This document shows, one piece after another, positions 1 to 10,073 of a stretch of DNA of 64,000 nucleotides; position 1 is the first letter of the stretch; each line of letters begins with the position of its first letter. The notes below the pieces were generated by a model. The model made no database searches. It had not been told where the DNA came from and worked only from the letters and a program-made list of their open reading frames with translations. This DNA comes from Bacteroidota bacterium (GTDB lineage: Bacteria; Bacteroidota; Bacteroidia; Chitinophagales; Chitinophagaceae): positions 186,001 through 250,000 of the forward strand of contig VGFK01000003.1 of the NCBI GenBank assembly GCA_016868895.1. Direction: 5' to 3'. Both the position numbers and the translations under genes were made by a program.

Positions 1-2033
1 TGGTGAACAAAGATCACCCACAGGTGATAGAAATTTGGAACAACGTATTCATTCAGTACAACCGCATGAAGGATGGAAGTCTTCAGCCGCTTGCTTCCAC
101 GCATGTGGATACGGGTATGGGACTGGAACGACTGGTCCGGGTACTGCAAGGCAAGTCCTCGAACTACGACACGGATATTTTTTCAGGAACGATTTCTGCT
201 GTTGAGAAAATTTCCGGGAAAAAATATGAAGGAACCGATGCAAAAAAAGATGTGGCATTCCGGGTGCTGGCCGATCATATTCGCGCCATTGCCTTTACCA
301 TAGCCGACGGGCAGCTTCCTTCCAATACCGGCGCAGGGTATGTCATTCGTCGTATTCTTCGCAGGGCCGTACGGTATTATTACTCCTATCTGGAAGTCAA
401 CAGTCCTATGCTGTATCAACTTCTACCGGGACTGGCATCGCAGTTCAGCGATGTATTTGGAGAACTGCAGGCGCAGTTGGCATTTGTTGAAAAGGTCGTA
501 AAAGAAGAAGAAGAAACGTTCTTGAAGACTTTGGGTAAAGGATTGAAAAAAATTGAGGATGTCGTATCCACTGCCAGAACAACAGGCGTAATCGATGGTG
601 TTGCTGCATTTGAGCTATACGACACTTATGGGTTTCCGATTGACTTAACCCGGCTCATTGCACAAGAGCAAGGACTGACGGTTGACGAAAAAGCATTTGA
701 TGCAGAAATGGCTGCTCAAAAAAATCGCAGCAAAAAAGCAACTTCTTCTGACGTAGGCGATTGGATACAGGTGAGTTCAGCAGATGCACCCTCTTCTTTT
801 ATCGGATATGATCACATCACAGCCACCACACAGTTACTTCGCTACCGAAAGGTAAGCGCAAAGGGACAATCGTATTATCAGCTGGTGCTTGCCCAAACTC
901 CATTTTACGCAGAGAGCGGTGGACAGGTTGGAGATACCGGTACCCTCTCCATGAATGGTATAGTTTTGGAAATTACCGATACAAAAAAAGAAAACGATCT
1001 GTTTGTTCATTGTGTTGCTGAGCTTCCTGAACACATTGAGACGACGGTTGTTGCTGCTGTCAATGCAGCACGCAGGAAGGAAATTGCAGCGCATCACACC
1101 CTCACGCATTTGATCCATGCTGCATTGCGCCACATACTTGGAACGCATGTAGCGCAGAAGGGTTCCTTGGTGAATGAGGGGGGTACGCGATTTGATTTTT
1201 CTCATTTTGCAAAGATGACCGATGAGGAGATGATTGCAGTTGAGCACATGGTCAACCAAAAGATTCGCGAAAATATTCCTGTCGTGATTCGCACCATGCC
1301 CAAAGAAGAAGCACTTCAGCTGGGAGCCATGGCATTGTTTGGAGAGAAATATGGTGATCGGGTAAGAGTAGTAACCATTGACCCCACTTATTCCGTTGAA
1401 CTCTGCGGGGGCACGCATGTGATGTATACCGGCGAATTGGGTCAATGTCTGATTACTTCTGAATCGGGTATCGCAGCCGGAGTGCGCAGGATTGAAGCGG
1501 TATGCGCCGAAGCTGCTGAACAAGAAGTCGTCAATCAACGTCGCACTCTTAACACAATCAAGGAAGGGCTAAAGCATCCCCAAGACCTTGTTAAGGCGCT
1601 GGAGGGACAAGCGGAAGAACTCTTGGGTCTTCGCAAGCAGCTGGAATCGGCCGAAGCAAAAGCGTTGGTTCAATTAACACACGAATTATCTTCAGCCATA
1701 GAGATGCACAACGGTCGTGCATTCTTGGGCTCCATCATTGAAGTATCTTCCCCGGATGCATTAAAAAAATTGTGTAACGAACTGCGTACTGCCTCAGACA
1801 ATCGATTGGTGGTTCTTGCCACAGCGATTTCCGGTAAACCTTATGTAGCAGTCGGACTCTCCGATGCATTGCAACAATCATCTGGACTCGATGCGGGGCA
1901 ACTCATAAAATCAATTGTTGCTCCGATGATCAAGGGAGGTGGCGGTGGACAAAAAACATTGGCAACGGCAGGGGGGCAGGATACCGGCGGGCTACCATCG
2001 GTTATTCCCGCCATACGAGCATTACTTGACTGA
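1..2033 (+). CDS. alaS: Alanine--tRNA ligase, 5' truncated by window edge
   Basis: Charges tRNA-Ala with alanine in the cytoplasm and edits mischarged Ser or Gly. The reading frame is open from the first base, so the GTG at base 3 is not the start; about 200 N-terminal residues lie outside. Visible parts in order are class II motif 3 (GMGLERL) near the left edge, the editing-domain zinc motif HTLTH and its partner CGGTH, then a coiled-coil linker and the DHHA1/C-Ala domain with the glycine run GGGGGQ near the end. The 676 visible residues fit a full length near 870-880. It is followed 57 bases later by gatB on the same strand, so this is a translation-related pair. Confidence 0.97.
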   Translation, partial: VNKDHPQVIEIWNNVFIQYNRMKDGSLQPLASTHVDTGMGLERLVRVLQGKSSNYDTDIFSGTISAVEKISGKKYEGTDAKKDVAFRVLADHIRAIAFTIADGQLPSNTGAGYVIRRILRRAVRYYYSYLEVNSPMLYQLLPGLASQFSDVFGELQAQLAFVEKVVKEEEETFLKTLGKGLKKIEDVVSTARTTGVIDGVAAFELYDTYGFPIDLTRLIAQEQGLTVDEKAFDAEMAAQKNRSKKATSSDVGDWIQVSSADAPSSFIGYDHITATTQLLRYRKVSAKGQSYYQLVLAQTPFYAESGGQVGDTGTLSMNGIVLEITDTKKENDLFVHCVAELPEHIETTVVAAVNAARRKEIAAHHTLTHLIHAALRHILGTHVAQKGSLVNEGGTRFDFSHFAKMTDEEMIAVEHMVNQKIRENIPVVIRTMPKEEALQLGAMALFGEKYGDRVRVVTIDPTYSVELCGGTHVMYTGELGQCLITSESGIAAGVRRIEAVCAEAAEQEVVNQRRTLNTIKEGLKHPQDLVKALEGQAEELLGLRKQLESAEAKALVQLTHELSSAIEMHNGRAFLGSIIEVSSPDALKKLCNELRTASDNRLVVLATAISGKPYVAVGLSDALQQSSGLDAGQLIKSIVAPMIKGGGGGQKTLATAGGQDTGGLPSVIPAIRALLD

Positions 2034-2090
2034 TGCCGCCTTTGCTATCCGGTTCTGATAATTGGGCTAAATTGCAGTCAAATACGCTTA

Positions 2091-3545
2091 GTGGGAACCG
2101 CACACACTACATATGAGGCTGTTATCGGACTTGAGGTGCACGTACAATTGCTGACCCAATCAAAGTTGTTTTCAGGTGACGCCGCCCATTTCAATGAACA
2201 GCCCAATGCCCATGTGAGTCCCATCGTTCTGGCCCACCCGGGCACCCTTCCCCGGATGAACAAGCAGGCGGTTGCAGGAGCAGTGAAAATGGGACTGATC
2301 TGCGGTTCTTCCATCACCCGTACCAATTACTTTGCCCGTAAAAATTATTTCTATCCTGATCTTCCCAAAGGTTATCAGATCTCACAGCACACACACCCCA
2401 TCTGCGAAGGCGGCAGCGTGCGAATATCTACTTCATCTGGAAAAAGAGACGTACGCCTTACCCGGATTCACCTGGAAGAGGATGCAGGAAAGAGCCTCCA
2501 CGATCAAGATCCATCGCTGACTTATCTGGATTACAACCGAGCAGGTGTAGCGCTTATTGAAATTGTAAGCGAACCGGATATGCATACTGCCGAAGAAGCC
2601 GCAGCCTACCTGACACAGATCCGTAAGTTGGTCAAGTGGATTGGCATTTGCGACGGCAATATGGAAGAAGGGAGTATACGGTGCGACGCCAACGTTTCTG
2701 TCCGACCGGTAGGTTCCACTCACCTGGGGACCCGGGTAGAAGTTAAGAACCTCAATTCCATTCGCCACCTCAAACAGGCTGTTCAATTGGAAATAGATCG
2801 ATTGATCAATCTGTCTTTATCAGGAACGTCCATCGTTCAAGAAACGCGCAGTTACGATACAGATGCCGGACTCACGTTTTCAATACGCACGAAGGAAGAT
2901 GCGGACGATTATCGGTATTTCCCTGAACCCGATCTCCCTCCGTTTATTGTTGATGATGCTTTTTTAACTGCTGTCCGTAATCAGTTGCCTGCCCTGCCGG
3001 AAGCAAAAATTGCTCAGTATCTTCAGTTGGAAGGTATTTCGGAGTATGACGCTGAACAGCTTACGGATGAATATGATTTGAGTAATTTTTTCGATGTCAT
3101 TTCACAGAAAACACAGTACCCTAAGTTGCTTGTCAATTTTTTATTGGGACCCGTGCGTTCCTATCTCAATGATGCAAAATTAAAATGGTCTGAACTTCCG
3201 GCGCATCCCGAGGATTGGGAACCATTGTTGAAACTGGTTGCAGAAAACAAAGTCAGTTTCTCACAAGCTGCTCAGTCGCTGCTTCCATCGATTTTGACGG
3301 AAACCAGGGTTGATGTTTTTGAACTGGCCCAGCAGAAATCAATACTGCTCAACACGAATGAAGAGGATCATTTGAATTGGGTAGCAGCGGTGTTGGGCGA
3401 CATGCCCGATAAGGTGTCCGAGTATAAAAAAGGGAAAAAAGGACTAATTGGATTATTTGTGGGGGAAGTAAAGAAACGTTCAAGAGGAAAAGCTGATCCC
3501 AAGAAAACAACTGAGTTATTGATAGAAAAATTAGAAAAAATATAA
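2091..3545 (+). CDS. gatB: Asp-tRNA(Asn)/Glu-tRNA(Gln) amidotransferase subunit B
   Basis: Transamidates Glu-tRNA(Gln) or Asp-tRNA(Asn) together with GatA and GatC. The 484-residue length matches the family. The motifs IGLEVHVQL near the N-terminus, YFYPDLPKGYQISQ, GVALIEIVSEPD and EEGSIRCDANVSV are hallmark GatB blocks, and the C-terminal region is the tRNA-binding tail (YqeY-like). The start is a GTG, because the frame has no ATG upstream of the conserved IGLEVH block. gatA and gatC are not in the window. Only four bases separate its stop from the next gene, so they are probably cotranscribed. Confidence 0.96.
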   Translation: MGTAHTTYEAVIGLEVHVQLLTQSKLFSGDAAHFNEQPNAHVSPIVLAHPGTLPRMNKQAVAGAVKMGLICGSSITRTNYFARKNYFYPDLPKGYQISQHTHPICEGGSVRISTSSGKRDVRLTRIHLEEDAGKSLHDQDPSLTYLDYNRAGVALIEIVSEPDMHTAEEAAAYLTQIRKLVKWIGICDGNMEEGSIRCDANVSVRPVGSTHLGTRVEVKNLNSIRHLKQAVQLEIDRLINLSLSGTSIVQETRSYDTDAGLTFSIRTKEDADDYRYFPEPDLPPFIVDDAFLTAVRNQLPALPEAKIAQYLQLEGISEYDAEQLTDEYDLSNFFDVISQKTQYPKLLVNFLLGPVRSYLNDAKLKWSELPAHPEDWEPLLKLVAENKVSFSQAAQSLLPSILTETRVDVFELAQQKSILLNTNEEDHLNWVAAVLGDMPDKVSEYKKGKKGLIGLFVGEVKKRSRGKADPKKTTELLIEKLEKI

Positions 3546-3549
3546 TCCT

Positions 3550-4683
3550 ATGCGTACGTATGTAATTGTAATTGTACTGATGGTTCAAGCAGTCATCTCT
3601 GGCTGCGGTTCTGTGGGTGATGAACTAGTTGTTCGCATACACTCCATCAACAACCAGCAAGATCAGGTAGTGACCATCGAGGTATTGGAATTGGAGGGAC
3701 AGCCCATTCGTCTTGATTCGATTGCGATTCCATCGGGTACAGCGACCATTGAGCTTAAGGCAGGGGCAGTCGATCCCACTGCTTTGTGCCGCATCAGTTT
3801 CTCAAAACAGCCCATTAGTCTGTTCATTGTCCCCGATCAAGACGAGATGGATCTGCACATCGATCTGGACCAACCCAATCGCTATTGGACCAACTCTCCC
3901 GGTAGCAATTCCTTCAAGTCATTCAACGATGGATTGAATGCTCAACTCAGTCTTACCGAAGGATTGAGAGCATCTATTCTGGCGAAGGGAGATGTCATGG
4001 ACAGCAGTCGAGTTGCCTTGGAAGATACATACCGTCAAAAACTGGAGTCCATCTCTACTTATATGCTTCAGTATGCCGATACCGCACAGTCTGCAGCGGT
4101 GACCATGTATGTGATGGGGATTCTGGTTACACAGAATCTCGTTGATCCTCAGGAAGCTGCAGGTGTGTTGAACAATATTGCAAAACGGTACATGAATATT
4201 TCTCGGGTGATGGAGATGGTCACCAAGTACCGCTCAGCGTTGCAGCCTTCCGGTGGAAGCAGCCTGGTAGGAAAAGAGGCTCCTGTATTTGAATTGCCGG
4301 ATGTGAACGGTCAACCCGTATCCTTGTCATCATTCAGGGGAAAGTACGTGTTGGTTGATTTTTGGGCCAGCTGGTGCAAGCCTTGTCGACAAGAAAACCC
4401 CAATGTGGTTGCAGCATTTGCATCGTTTAAAAACAGGAACTTCACCATCCTGGGTGTTTCATTGGATAAAGCGAAAGAACCTTGGCTTAAAGCAATAGCA
4501 GACGATGGATTGAGTTGGACCCATGTAAGCGATTTAAAATTTTGGGATTCACAAGTGGTTCCTATTTATGGAATTGAAGGAATCCCTTTCAATGTGCTGA
4601 TTGACCCCAATGGCGTAATCATTGCACAAGATCTCAGGGGGGAAGACCTTCCAAAGAAGTTATCGCAGGTGTTACCGCAATAA
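3550..4683 (+). CDS. TlpA-like thioredoxin-fold lipoprotein
   Basis: Predicted lipoprotein thiol-disulfide oxidoreductase facing the periplasm. The N-terminus is a short hydrophobic signal with a lipobox (ISGC, Cys around residue 19). Residues about 25-130 resemble the DUF4369 beta-sandwich often fused to Bacteroidota TlpA proteins. From residue 240 there is an AhpC/TSA-thioredoxin domain with the active-site pair in WCKPC (Cys276 and Cys279) and a cis-Pro region near GIPFNV. Such proteins reduce periplasmic or cytochrome disulfides, or act in redox stress; the substrate cannot be inferred here. It follows gatB by four bases and ends at a strong terminator. Confidence 0.85.
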   Translation: MRTYVIVIVLMVQAVISGCGSVGDELVVRIHSINNQQDQVVTIEVLELEGQPIRLDSIAIPSGTATIELKAGAVDPTALCRISFSKQPISLFIVPDQDEMDLHIDLDQPNRYWTNSPGSNSFKSFNDGLNAQLSLTEGLRASILAKGDVMDSSRVALEDTYRQKLESISTYMLQYADTAQSAAVTMYVMGILVTQNLVDPQEAAGVLNNIAKRYMNISRVMEMVTKYRSALQPSGGSSLVGKEAPVFELPDVNGQPVSLSSFRGKYVLVDFWASWCKPCRQENPNVVAAFASFKNRNFTILGVSLDKAKEPWLKAIADDGLSWTHVSDLKFWDSQVVPIYGIEGIPFNVLIDPNGVIIAQDLRGEDLPKKLSQVLPQ

Positions 4684-4684
4684 A

Positions 4685-4710
4685 AAAAGCGGATCATGTG
4701 ATCCGCTTTT
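4685..4710. terminator. Bidirectional Rho-independent terminator
   Basis: A perfect 12-bp palindrome: AAAAGCGGATCA (4685-4696) and TGATCCGCTTTT (4699-4710) flank a 2-base centre. A-runs and T-runs sit at both ends, so it can terminate the TlpA-like gene on the plus strand and the SusCD operon coming from the right on the minus strand. Confidence 0.85.
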
Positions 4711-4730
4711 AGATGTTGAAGCGCTAGTAA

Positions 4731-5261
4731 TCAGAGCTGGGAAATTCGTAATCCTATGATTTTATAGTTCTCGCTCACTTTGATTCCATTATTGCCACCG
4801 CTCAGTGAAATGTTCAAATCCACAGGAGTAGCCGATGAGGTTCCTGGATTCAACACCTCAACAGCGAATTCTCCAAAGCTGGTATTGGCTGGAATCTTCA
4901 CCGATTGTGAAAATTGAGTGTAGTGTCTGCCTACAACTGCAGTTGTACCGGTAGAGAATACGGTCACAAACACTTCAGCATCGGTGGGCAATTGCTGTCC
5001 CACGAGGTTGATGCGGAATCGTTTGATGCCGGGACTGCGGCGGGTAAGCAATGGATCGGCAGTAGTAGAAGCAGCCCTTCCATACCCAGGTACCCTGGTT
5101 AATATGGGATAGGTCAGTCCTGCGCCGTTTGCATTCCAGGCAGCAGCATCAAACTCAACGACCGGAGCCGTGAATACGGGCAACTCATTTTTCACACAAC
5201 TACCAAACAGCGATGCTGTGGCGATTGCTATAAATAGATTGATAATTTTTTTCATGGTCAT
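4731..5261 (-). CDS. SusCD-associated surface lipoprotein (Calx-beta/DUF4843-like)
   Basis: Third gene of the SusC-SusD operon, six bases after SusD. It encodes 176 residues with a lipoprotein signal (lipobox FGSC) and an all-beta body. The phrase GRHYTQFSQSVKIPANTSFGE has the look of Calx-beta or DUF4843-type immunoglobulin-like domains (a VGxHY segment followed by IPA). Such small lipoproteins after SusD usually sit on the outer membrane surface and may bind the ligand or accessory enzymes. Two ATGs, at 5261 and 5255, are possible starts. The family assignment is tentative. Confidence 0.7.
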   Translation of the reverse strand: MTMKKIINLFIAIATASLFGSCVKNELPVFTAPVVEFDAAAWNANGAGLTYPILTRVPGYGRAASTTADPLLTRRSPGIKRFRINLVGQQLPTDAEVFVTVFSTGTTAVVGRHYTQFSQSVKIPANTSFGEFAVEVLNPGTSSATPVDLNISLSGGNNGIKVSENYKIIGLRISQL

Positions 5262-5267
5262 TAAGTT

Positions 5268-6788
5268 TTAATATCCTGCGTTTTGAACGATCTTCTTATT
5301 TCCGTCTACTTCTCGTGTAGGAATGGGAGCAAGCACCCTGATATCGGTAAAGGCCAGGTTCAGATAATGAGGGGCTTTGTTGATATCACGGCCAAGACGC
5401 TTGAGATCAAAGAAACGATGTCCCTCAAACGCCAGCTCCAACCTGCGTTGGTTCAGCACCTCTTCATACAGCGCTGTGCCTGTTGAGCTAAATGCTGATA
5501 GGCCTCTGTTGGTAGCAATTGTATTCAGGTCGGCCAGTGCAGCGGTAGCATTGAAAACGGATGAACCAGGAGTCGACATTGCTTCAGCCCTATTCAGGTA
5601 CACTTCTGCAATGCGAATGACCGGTAAATTATCCAGGTTGATGAATCCGTTCTTTCCAATGTATTTGGTGCACTCGATCTTGGATGTACCACGGCCTGAA
5701 GTGCCAGGCTCATACAATTGATTCCTTACGTCAACTGAACGAGAAGCGATTGCCGCACTCAAACCAAAGTTGGTTGTGGTATTTCCACCAGGGATGGTGA
5801 TACCCAGCTGAGTCAGCAGGGAAAGGGTGGGGACCAGATCTCCAAAACCACCCGTCACTGTGGTATTGCCTGGAGCAGTAAGTGTAGTGAAGGAGGTCTG
5901 AAGGGATTCATTTACACCATTATTTTCCGCGTTGGTGGCCAATGCAAATTGAAAGAGGGTTTCATTGTGTGAAGCGCCTCTCCATTGTGCAACATAACTA
6001 GATGCGTTGGAAAGTCGGCTGCCCGCCAGTGTGATACAGGCATCTGCCCATTGCTTTGCCTTTGCATAATCCTTCATGTAGAGGTATACACGAGAGAGCA
6101 ATGCCTGAGCAGCAGCTTTGTTGGCAAAGCTCGTACCTGATCCTGGGAAGGTCAGTGCAGCCTCAGCTGCGAGCAAATCTGTAACGATTTGATTATAAAC
6201 AGCTGTGGTGGTAGCCCGTTCTGGAAGCCGCGCAATGGCTGCATCGGAAGAACTCACACCCTTCAAAAGAAGCGGAATTCCACCTTTGTCTTGCGCAGGA
6301 ACTGTTGCCCCAGGCATATAAGAGTAAACCTTAACCAGGTCAAAGTAATACAGTGCTCTCAGGAATTGCATCTGTGCAATCCATGAAGTTTTATCCGCGG
6401 CAGTAATACCGGCATCAGTTGCAGTCGGCACAGCCTCTAACACAAGGTTAGCCTGGTTGATACCGTTGTAGCAAGCCGACCACAGCGCATCACCAAAGTG
6501 TGCACGATAAACGTTGTTGGCTTCTGCAAGGAGTCGACCTGATTTATTGGTGGCAAAACCATTGTCTGCCATTGCCTCTGGAAGTGCAATCAAATCGCGA
6601 CCGTACATCCGCACGCTTTTAAAACGTGAGTATACCGATACCACGGCTGCATTGATACCATCTTTGGTGTTCAAGGCGCTGGTGGCGTCAATCGATTGTC
6701 TTGGACTGATCTCCAAGGCGTCGCGACAAGCACTGAAGCTGGTCAGGACCAATGCGATCAAACTTATTTTCAAAAATGTATGTTTCAT
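5268..6788 (-). CDS. SusD/RagB-family nutrient-binding outer-membrane lipoprotein
   Basis: Surface lipoprotein that captures a nutrient and acts as the lid on the SusC barrel. The ATG at 6788 gives a clean lipoprotein signal ending FSAC and 507 residues; a TTG three codons upstream is less likely. TPR-like helices (ARLPERATTTAVYNQIVTDL) and the C-terminal signature RRLELAFEGHRFFDLKRLG are typical of SusD/RagB. It lies 19 bases downstream of the SusC gene. No glycoside hydrolase, protease or sulfatase adjoins the operon, so the substrate cannot be told; a SusCD pair without enzymes could import peptides or sugars. Confidence 0.95.
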   Translation of the reverse strand: MKHTFLKISLIALVLTSFSACRDALEISPRQSIDATSALNTKDGINAAVVSVYSRFKSVRMYGRDLIALPEAMADNGFATNKSGRLLAEANNVYRAHFGDALWSACYNGINQANLVLEAVPTATDAGITAADKTSWIAQMQFLRALYYFDLVKVYSYMPGATVPAQDKGGIPLLLKGVSSSDAAIARLPERATTTAVYNQIVTDLLAAEAALTFPGSGTSFANKAAAQALLSRVYLYMKDYAKAKQWADACITLAGSRLSNASSYVAQWRGASHNETLFQFALATNAENNGVNESLQTSFTTLTAPGNTTVTGGFGDLVPTLSLLTQLGITIPGGNTTTNFGLSAAIASRSVDVRNQLYEPGTSGRGTSKIECTKYIGKNGFINLDNLPVIRIAEVYLNRAEAMSTPGSSVFNATAALADLNTIATNRGLSAFSSTGTALYEEVLNQRRLELAFEGHRFFDLKRLGRDINKAPHYLNLAFTDIRVLAPIPTREVDGNKKIVQNAGY

Positions 6789-6807
6789 CTTGATCAAGTT
6801 TTATGGA

Positions 6808-9800
6808 TTAAAAGCCAATTTGAATTCCGGCGGTTATATTTCTGCTCTGCGGTATGATACCCGTGGATGTACCGACGAATTCGATATCATAGCTGAACCA
6901 ATCGGAGGAGGTCCAAAGGTTGGTTCCCTGCAGATAGAAGCGTGCGCTTCCAATCTTAAGGCGTCTGATCAGATCGCTGTTCAGATCGTAAGAAAGGGTG
7001 ACGTTCTTCAAGCGGATGTAATCAGCTCTAAACAGTGGTCTGCTTCCCGAGAGCGCACTTGAACCTTTGGTTTCAGCACCGTTGGCATTCATTCTCGGAT
7101 ACCAGGTGATTTGTCCTGGTGTAGTCCATCTATTATCGTATACGTCTACGAAGCTGTTCAGACGGGCAATGTTCTCGATCATGAAGTTTACCTGACCGTC
7201 AGAAGCCACTCTGCCGTACTCATACTGGAAGAATACGTCTAGTGTAAATCCTTTCCAGGTAAAGTTATTGGTCCAACCACCCCAGAAATCAGGCTGAGAG
7301 TCGCCAACATATACACGGTCTCTGTTTTGCGGCTGATAGGTTACGTTGCCCAAGGTATCGTACCACATGGGTCGACCAGTAGCGGCATTCACACCCGCAT
7401 ACTGCTGTGTGAAGATGGAGCCAATTGAGCGACCAACACGGGTGCTGGGATCACCGGGCAATTCAATCAGATCGGCATACAATTTCTTAACCCTGTTGTG
7501 ATTGAAAGTAAAGATGAAGGTGCTGGTCCAGTTGAATCCACCGGGTGAAAGTGAACGAATCGGCTGAACGCCCAGGGTCAACTCGATACCGCGGTTTTGA
7601 ATGGAACCTACGTTACGGGTGATGCTGGAGAAGCCTGTCGTCAATTGCACCGGTTGTGACAACAACAGATCGGCTGTGATTTTATCATATGCCTCTACCG
7701 AACCGAATACTTTGTTATTGAACAATGAGAAGTCAATACCCAAGTTGGTGGTCTTGTTTTTCTCCCACCTCAATTCAGGGTTGGCTAACTGGCTAAAGGT
7801 GATACCGGGTGCTCCGCTATACGGTGAAGCGGCACCATACAGACCCAAACCGTCAAAGTTTCCAATCTGGTCGTTACCGGTGATACCATATGAAGCCCTC
7901 AAGCGCAATGAATTGATCCATTTGCTATTCTCGAGGAATTTCTCATTATCGATGTTCCAAGCCAAACGCAGCGATGGGAACAGACCATAGCGATACTGTT
8001 CACCGAAACGGGATGATCCGTCGTAGCGAAGAATACCACTCACGATGTACTTGCCATCATAATTATAGTTCAGGTTGGTGAACGCACTTTGTCTTCTGTA
8101 ACCGGTGAAGAATTCGGTTGTGGACAACGGCGTTGCTGCAGTGTTCAAGGTAGTGAACTGGAAAGTTGGGAAACCTTCTGCGGTTGCGCCAATGCCTTCC
8201 TGATTTTCTTTTCTGTACTCAAATCCTACCAAACCATCGATTTTGTGCTTGTCTTCAACATTGAAATTGAAGTTCAGGGTTTGAGTAGAGATGAGGTTGG
8301 TATTCCATTCGCTTTCCACCTGACCCAGACCTTTCCGGTTGAATCCATCCGGAGTTCTTGGATCGGTAAAGCGGTTTCCTTGTACCAGACGATAGTCCAA
8401 TCCAAAGAATGCGCGGTAGTTCAACCAGGGCCGGAGCTTGTAGTCGGCAGTAATATTTCCCACCAACTGATTGGTGCGGTTGAAACCCTTATTGAACTCG
8501 TTAACTGCAATCACATTTTGGTTCAGTACACCTGCAATATTTGCAGGGGGAACACCAAAATAGGTTCCATTCGGGTTGTAGATCGCGTTGAACGGAAGTA
8601 CAGTGGCAGAGGCAAACGCAGGACTACCCAGGAATGAACCCGAAGTAGCAAATGGTACGTTTTGATCAAACGTACTGGCATTGATGGACGTGCTCAGGGT
8701 GAGACGATCGGTAGCCTTGTTGGTAAGGTCCAACTTCATGGTCCCCCTTTTGAAATTGGCTTTGGATACGATGGCCTCTTGAACATTATATGAACCGGAT
8801 AAACGGAACGTTGTGCGGTCGTTACCACCTGCTGCACTCAATTCGTAGTTTTGAATGGCGCCGGATTTGAAGGCTGCATCCTGCCAATCATAGGTGGGAA
8901 GCGCATTGATAGCATCCAATGCAGCTTTATCAGTCGTCACGTTTGTGATGGGGATTCTGTACTCATTCAAAACAAAACGACGGATATCCAGGTTGCTGGC
9001 CGGAAGGTTATTCACATTGCCCACTGCTTCAGCTCTGAGCTGAAACAGTTGTTGAGAGTTCAAAACTTCCAATTTGCGGAGAGCAGTCGCCTGTCCAAAA
9101 TATGTATTGAACTGGAACTTGGTTTTACCCGCTTTACCTTTTTTAGTCGTTACGATCACCACACCATTCGATGCTTGCGCACCATAGATCGCTGCCGAAG
9201 CAGCATCTTTTAAGATGTCGATCGACTCAATATCGTTTGGATTTAAAAAAGCCAGAGGATTTGATTCAGTATAGTTTGCGTCACTGCGGGTGTTCAACTG
9301 TACACCATCAATGACAAACAACGGCTGCGTACCCGCCAGGAATGAACCGGTACCGCGGATGCGGATGTTGATACCGCCACCGGGGATACCGTTGTTGGCT
9401 TGAACCAATACACCGGCTGCACGTCCTTGCAGTGCCTTATCCAATGAAGGGTTGGGAAGGTTTTCGATCTCCTTGCCTCTAACGGTGGAAACCGCACCTG
9501 CTTCGTCTCGCTTTCTTCTGGTTTGATAGCCGGTGATGATCACCTCTTCCATTTTGCGGTCATCCATTTCCATGGTGACACTGACCGTTCCGTTTGCAGG
9601 AATGACGACTTCCTGTGCTGCTAAACCAACAGCTGAAATGATCAACGCTTTTGCTGAAGTAGGTACGCTGAAACTGAAATTACCACTTGCATTTGTTGTG
9701 GTTCCCAATCGGCTGCCTTTCACAATCACCGATGCATTGGCAATTGCATTGCCGGATGCATCCGCAACCTTACCGGAGACCGTCCGATTTTGTGCGGACA

Positions 9801-9852
9801 ATTGTCCCGCAAAAAGCAGAACCCCGCACAAAAGAATCAAGATTTTTCTCAT
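6808..9852 (-). CDS. SusC/RagA-family TonB-linked outer-membrane transporter
   Basis: TonB-dependent barrel that imports the ligand held by the SusD partner. It has 1014 residues: a signal peptide ending LSAQ (about residue 20), a CarboxypepD_reg-like beta domain (NRTVSGKVADASGN), a TonB-box-like stretch before the plug (VIITGYQ), a plug domain with the SusC signatures GRAAGV and PLFVIDGV, then a 22-strand barrel ending in a terminal aromatic (Phe). It is the first gene of a three-gene minus-strand operon with SusD and a small lipoprotein. The 221-base upstream region holds a candidate promoter. No anti-sigma/ECF pair adjoins it. Confidence 0.96.
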   Translation of the reverse strand: MRKILILLCGVLLFAGQLSAQNRTVSGKVADASGNAIANASVIVKGSRLGTTTNASGNFSFSVPTSAKALIISAVGLAAQEVVIPANGTVSVTMEMDDRKMEEVIITGYQTRRKRDEAGAVSTVRGKEIENLPNPSLDKALQGRAAGVLVQANNGIPGGGINIRIRGTGSFLAGTQPLFVIDGVQLNTRSDANYTESNPLAFLNPNDIESIDILKDAASAAIYGAQASNGVVIVTTKKGKAGKTKFQFNTYFGQATALRKLEVLNSQQLFQLRAEAVGNVNNLPASNLDIRRFVLNEYRIPITNVTTDKAALDAINALPTYDWQDAAFKSGAIQNYELSAAGGNDRTTFRLSGSYNVQEAIVSKANFKRGTMKLDLTNKATDRLTLSTSINASTFDQNVPFATSGSFLGSPAFASATVLPFNAIYNPNGTYFGVPPANIAGVLNQNVIAVNEFNKGFNRTNQLVGNITADYKLRPWLNYRAFFGLDYRLVQGNRFTDPRTPDGFNRKGLGQVESEWNTNLISTQTLNFNFNVEDKHKIDGLVGFEYRKENQEGIGATAEGFPTFQFTTLNTAATPLSTTEFFTGYRRQSAFTNLNYNYDGKYIVSGILRYDGSSRFGEQYRYGLFPSLRLAWNIDNEKFLENSKWINSLRLRASYGITGNDQIGNFDGLGLYGAASPYSGAPGITFSQLANPELRWEKNKTTNLGIDFSLFNNKVFGSVEAYDKITADLLLSQPVQLTTGFSSITRNVGSIQNRGIELTLGVQPIRSLSPGGFNWTSTFIFTFNHNRVKKLYADLIELPGDPSTRVGRSIGSIFTQQYAGVNAATGRPMWYDTLGNVTYQPQNRDRVYVGDSQPDFWGGWTNNFTWKGFTLDVFFQYEYGRVASDGQVNFMIENIARLNSFVDVYDNRWTTPGQITWYPRMNANGAETKGSSALSGSRPLFRADYIRLKNVTLSYDLNSDLIRRLKIGSARFYLQGTNLWTSSDWFSYDIEFVGTSTGIIPQSRNITAGIQIGF

Positions 9853-10002
9853 GACTTTTTCTTTGGTTAAATGGATGTTAACGAATTGCGAAAATATGAT
9901 AAGACAACTAATTTGCTCCCTTTGTTGCGTGTTTTACCGGAATATTCCCTCCGGAGCACATTACCGCCTTAAATTATCAATACAATATATAAAAAATAAC
10001 CT

Positions 10003-10032
10003 AAAAATTAGACACGCTCTAATAGAAGTCAA
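10003..10032 (-). promoter_or_regulatory. Candidate promoter of the SusC-SusD operon with dyad
   Basis: Read on the minus strand, TTG (10030-10032) lies 19 bases from TAATTTTT (10003-10010), seven of eight positions matching the Bacteroidota pattern allowing free NN. A small dyad TTAGA-N5-TCTAA (10008-10022) overlaps the box and could be an operator. This would leave a leader of about 145 bases before the SusC start. Nothing else recognisable is seen in 9853-10073, which is AT-rich. Confidence 0.35.
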
Positions 10033-10073
10033 AAAAATCCCATTTTTTTAGTAAAAATAAAAAATTGAATCGT

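Noticed and set aside
3-5. GTG at base 3 as the alaS start
   Set aside because: The protein begins inside a conserved class II synthetase region; the frame is open at the window edge.
834-1538. A 234-codon open frame opposite alaS
   Set aside because: Antisense shadow of the editing domain region.
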